Origin: Novosphingobium sp. | GTDB taxonomy: Bacteria > Pseudomonadota > Alphaproteobacteria > Sphingomonadales > Sphingomonadaceae | Length of the DNA: 64,000 bases | NCBI GenBank assembly: GCA_017745295.1 | Contig: JAGHZR010000024.1 | Span: forward strand, 1 to 64,000 | Reading direction: 5' to 3' | Shown: positions 62,735 through 64,000 of the stretch, in pieces | Layout: each line of letters starts with the position of its first letter | Numbering within the stretch: position 1 is the first letter of the stretch | The notes under the pieces: model-generated | Told to the model about the DNA's origin: nothing | Databases searched by the model: none | Seen by the model: the letters and a program-made list of their open reading frames with translations, nothing else | Program-made: the position numbers and the translations under genes

Positions 62735-63731
62735 GGCCGCTTCCCGTCTGGCAGCCACATTCCTTCTGCAACGTCTTCTCGCGGCTGTACCGCCCCATCT
62801 CTCCGAACAGGTCCCGCCCGTCCTCGGGCGGGATCGGCGCACCCCACTGGCGATAGAGCGCAAAGACATTGGCGACGATGCGTTCCGGATCGGTCCAGCC
62901 GTCGTAGGCGCCCATGTCGATATCGCGGCCGGCGTCTTTCCAGCCCAGCCCCGCTTCGAAGCGAGCGCGGGCTTCATCGCGGACGTATTCGAAATAGCCC
63001 TTGAGGTTCGCCACGGCGCCCGTGTCCGTGATGGGGCCATGGCCCGGAACGACCACTGCGGGGGCGAGGTCGATGATGTATTGGCAGGCGGCGATCCAGT
63101 TTTCGACGGGGCCGTCCCAAATGATGGGATGGCCTTCGTTGAACAGCAGGTCCCCGGTAAACACGACATGGTCCTGCGGCACCCAGGCGATCGTATCGGA
63201 TGCGGTATGGGCGGGCCCCAGATCAACGAGATCGACCTGCTTGTCGCCTACGGTCAGGCTGAGGCAGCGTTCGAATGTGCGCGTGGGCATGGCAACGGAA
63301 TCGAGGTCGGACCAGTCGAACTTGCGGCCCATCGTTTCGTAGAGGAACGCTCCGGCATCCCCCATCTTTTCCCAGTTGTCGGCAAGGCTGGCGAACTGAC
63401 GCGGATTGAACTGCTTCATTTCGGCGGCCGTTTCGTGCGTCGCGATGATTTCCGCGCCCTCGATCAGGCCGTTGCCGACGAAGTGATCCGGGTTGGCGTG
63501 AGTGTTGACCAGCCGGTCGATACGATCGCCGCCGGGCACGCGTGCAAAGTCCCGAAGCATTTCGCGAGTCAGCGAGCGGCTCATCAGGGTATCCACGAGC
63601 AGCGTTTCCCCGGCCGACACGATCAGTCCGGCATTGGACCAGCCCCAGGTGCCGTCCGGCTGGACATAGCCGTAAATTCCATTGCCGATATCGTGCACAC
63701 CGTGCCGGAAAGGCCAGTTTGCCATTCTCAT
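62724..63731 (-). CDS. MBL-fold metallohydrolase
   Basis: 335 aa. A metallo-beta-lactamase fold with a modified first metal motif, LVNTHANPDHFVGN (H-x-N-x-D-H instead of H-x-H-x-D-H), then VDLGPAHTASDTIAWVP (His), VFTGDLLFNEG (Asp) and VVPGHGP (His). The C-terminus CGCQTGSGHAH is rich in Cys/His and might bind metal. It may hydrolyse a lactone or thioester in the same pathway as the two downstream enzymes. Two close ATGs (63731, 63725) follow GAGGAG. It is divergent from a TetR gene across 76 bases. Confidence 0.85.
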   Translation of the reverse strand: MRMANWPFRHGVHDIGNGIYGYVQPDGTWGWSNAGLIVSAGETLLVDTLMSRSLTREMLRDFARVPGGDRIDRLVNTHANPDHFVGNGLIEGAEIIATHETAAEMKQFNPRQFASLADNWEKMGDAGAFLYETMGRKFDWSDLDSVAMPTRTFERCLSLTVGDKQVDLVDLGPAHTASDTIAWVPQDHVVFTGDLLFNEGHPIIWDGPVENWIAACQYIIDLAPAVVVPGHGPITDTGAVANLKGYFEYVRDEARARFEAGLGWKDAGRDIDMGAYDGWTDPERIVANVFALYRQWGAPIPPEDGRDLFGEMGRYSREKTLQKECGCQTGSGHAH

Positions 63732-63807
63732 GCTCTCCTCTACCGGGATCGGTTCTAAGGTATAAATTCCTGTTCTCAAGAATTATGTTTGCGGCTAACG
63801 GCGCAGC

Positions 63808-64000
63808 ATGGAAAAAAAGACCGTAACCAAGCGTGGCAAGGGCCGGCCGACAGCCGACGAGAATGGCGTCGGCCGTGAAACCCTGATCGATACGGCGGCC
63901 CGGCTGCTGCAGGAGCTGCCGCCGGCGCAGGTCTCGATCGCGGCAATCGGGCGGGAAGCGGGTGTCGACCCCGCGCTGATCCGGTACTACTTCGGCAATC
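63808..64000 (+). CDS. TetR-family transcriptional regulator, N-terminal part
   Basis: 64 residues are visible before the window ends. A basic leader (MEKKTVTKRGKGRP) precedes a TetR HTH: LIDTAARLLQELPPAQVSIAAIGREAGVDP then LIRYYFGN, the classic end of the recognition helix region. Divergent orientation to the MBL-fold gene makes it the likely repressor of the MBL / fumarylacetoacetase / amidohydrolase / MFS genes. The ligand-binding domain is outside the window. Confidence 0.88.
   Translation, partial: MEKKTVTKRGKGRPTADENGVGRETLIDTAARLLQELPPAQVSIAAIGREAGVDPALIRYYFGN

Noticed and set aside
1..64000. CRISPR arrays, transposases, integrases, toxin-antitoxin pairs, phage genes
   Set aside because: Looked for and not seen; there are no regularly spaced direct repeats and no recognisable mobility proteins on either strand.

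Overview
The window is high-GC DNA with the hallmarks of an alphaproteobacterium of the order Sphingomonadales (Novosphingobium/Sphingobium-like). This is inferred from two large TonB-dependent receptors tied to carbohydrate genes, a glgP-glgB-glgC-glgA-glgX operon and general codon use; no rRNA or species marker is present. No insertion sequence, prophage, CRISPR array or replication origin was seen. The one stable RNA is tRNA-Ser(GCT).

Layout. (1) 1-12904: a catabolic island. The 3' end of a fumarylacetoacetate-hydrolase-family gene is followed by a TonB receptor, a hydroxypyruvate-isomerase-like TIM barrel, a GPH sugar symporter, a ThuA-domain protein, and a gene pair matching the alpha (TIM barrel) and beta (DUF6379) subunits of C-glycoside deglycosidases. 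An alpha/beta-hydrolase, an unknown 168-aa protein and, on the minus strand, a DoxX protein and three more TIM-barrel isomerases complete it. About 9.4-12.05 kb is visibly AT-richer than its surroundings. (2) 13128-31654: a plant cell-wall polysaccharide locus (GH43, GH51, GH43-like lipoprotein, a 976-aa TonB receptor, CE12-type esterase, RhaM, GH35, GH105, GH115, GPH and MHS transporters). It fits pectic rhamnogalacturonan with galactan/arabinan side chains plus glucuronic-acid-decorated glycan. Two of its promoter regions share a 25-bp operator-like sequence.

(3) 32053-40889: tRNA-Ser, a two-gene unit of an unknown exported protein and a Sel1-repeat protein, a lipoprotein, and a compact operon of OmpR-type regulator, LysM-FecR protein and CHASE2 sensor kinase, divergent from a PAS-GGDEF diguanylate cyclase. 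TGTAAA-N4-TGTAAA direct repeats precede both the regulator operon and the lipoprotein gene. (4) 40858-51915: the complete glycogen operon on the minus strand, with a divergent GH13 alpha-glucosidase. (5) 51966-57924: housekeeping and orphan genes: an exported nucleoside-deoxyribosyltransferase-like protein, a GNAT-nitrilase fusion, queF, a Pro/Ala-rich membrane protein, metC. (6) 58167-64000: a second catabolic cluster with an IclR regulator, MFS transporter, ACMSD-like amidohydrolase, fumarylacetoacetase, MBL-fold hydrolase and a TetR regulator cut by the window end.

Working model: outer-membrane receptors import plant oligosaccharides and glycosides, periplasmic CAZymes and esterases trim them, GPH/MHS symporters take the products into the cytoplasm, isomerase-like TIM barrels and the deglycosidase-like complex process the sugars, and surplus glucose is stored as glycogen. 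The most novel element is the C-glycoside-deglycosidase-like pair inside a cluster with five TIM-barrel isomerases but no visible sugar oxidase.
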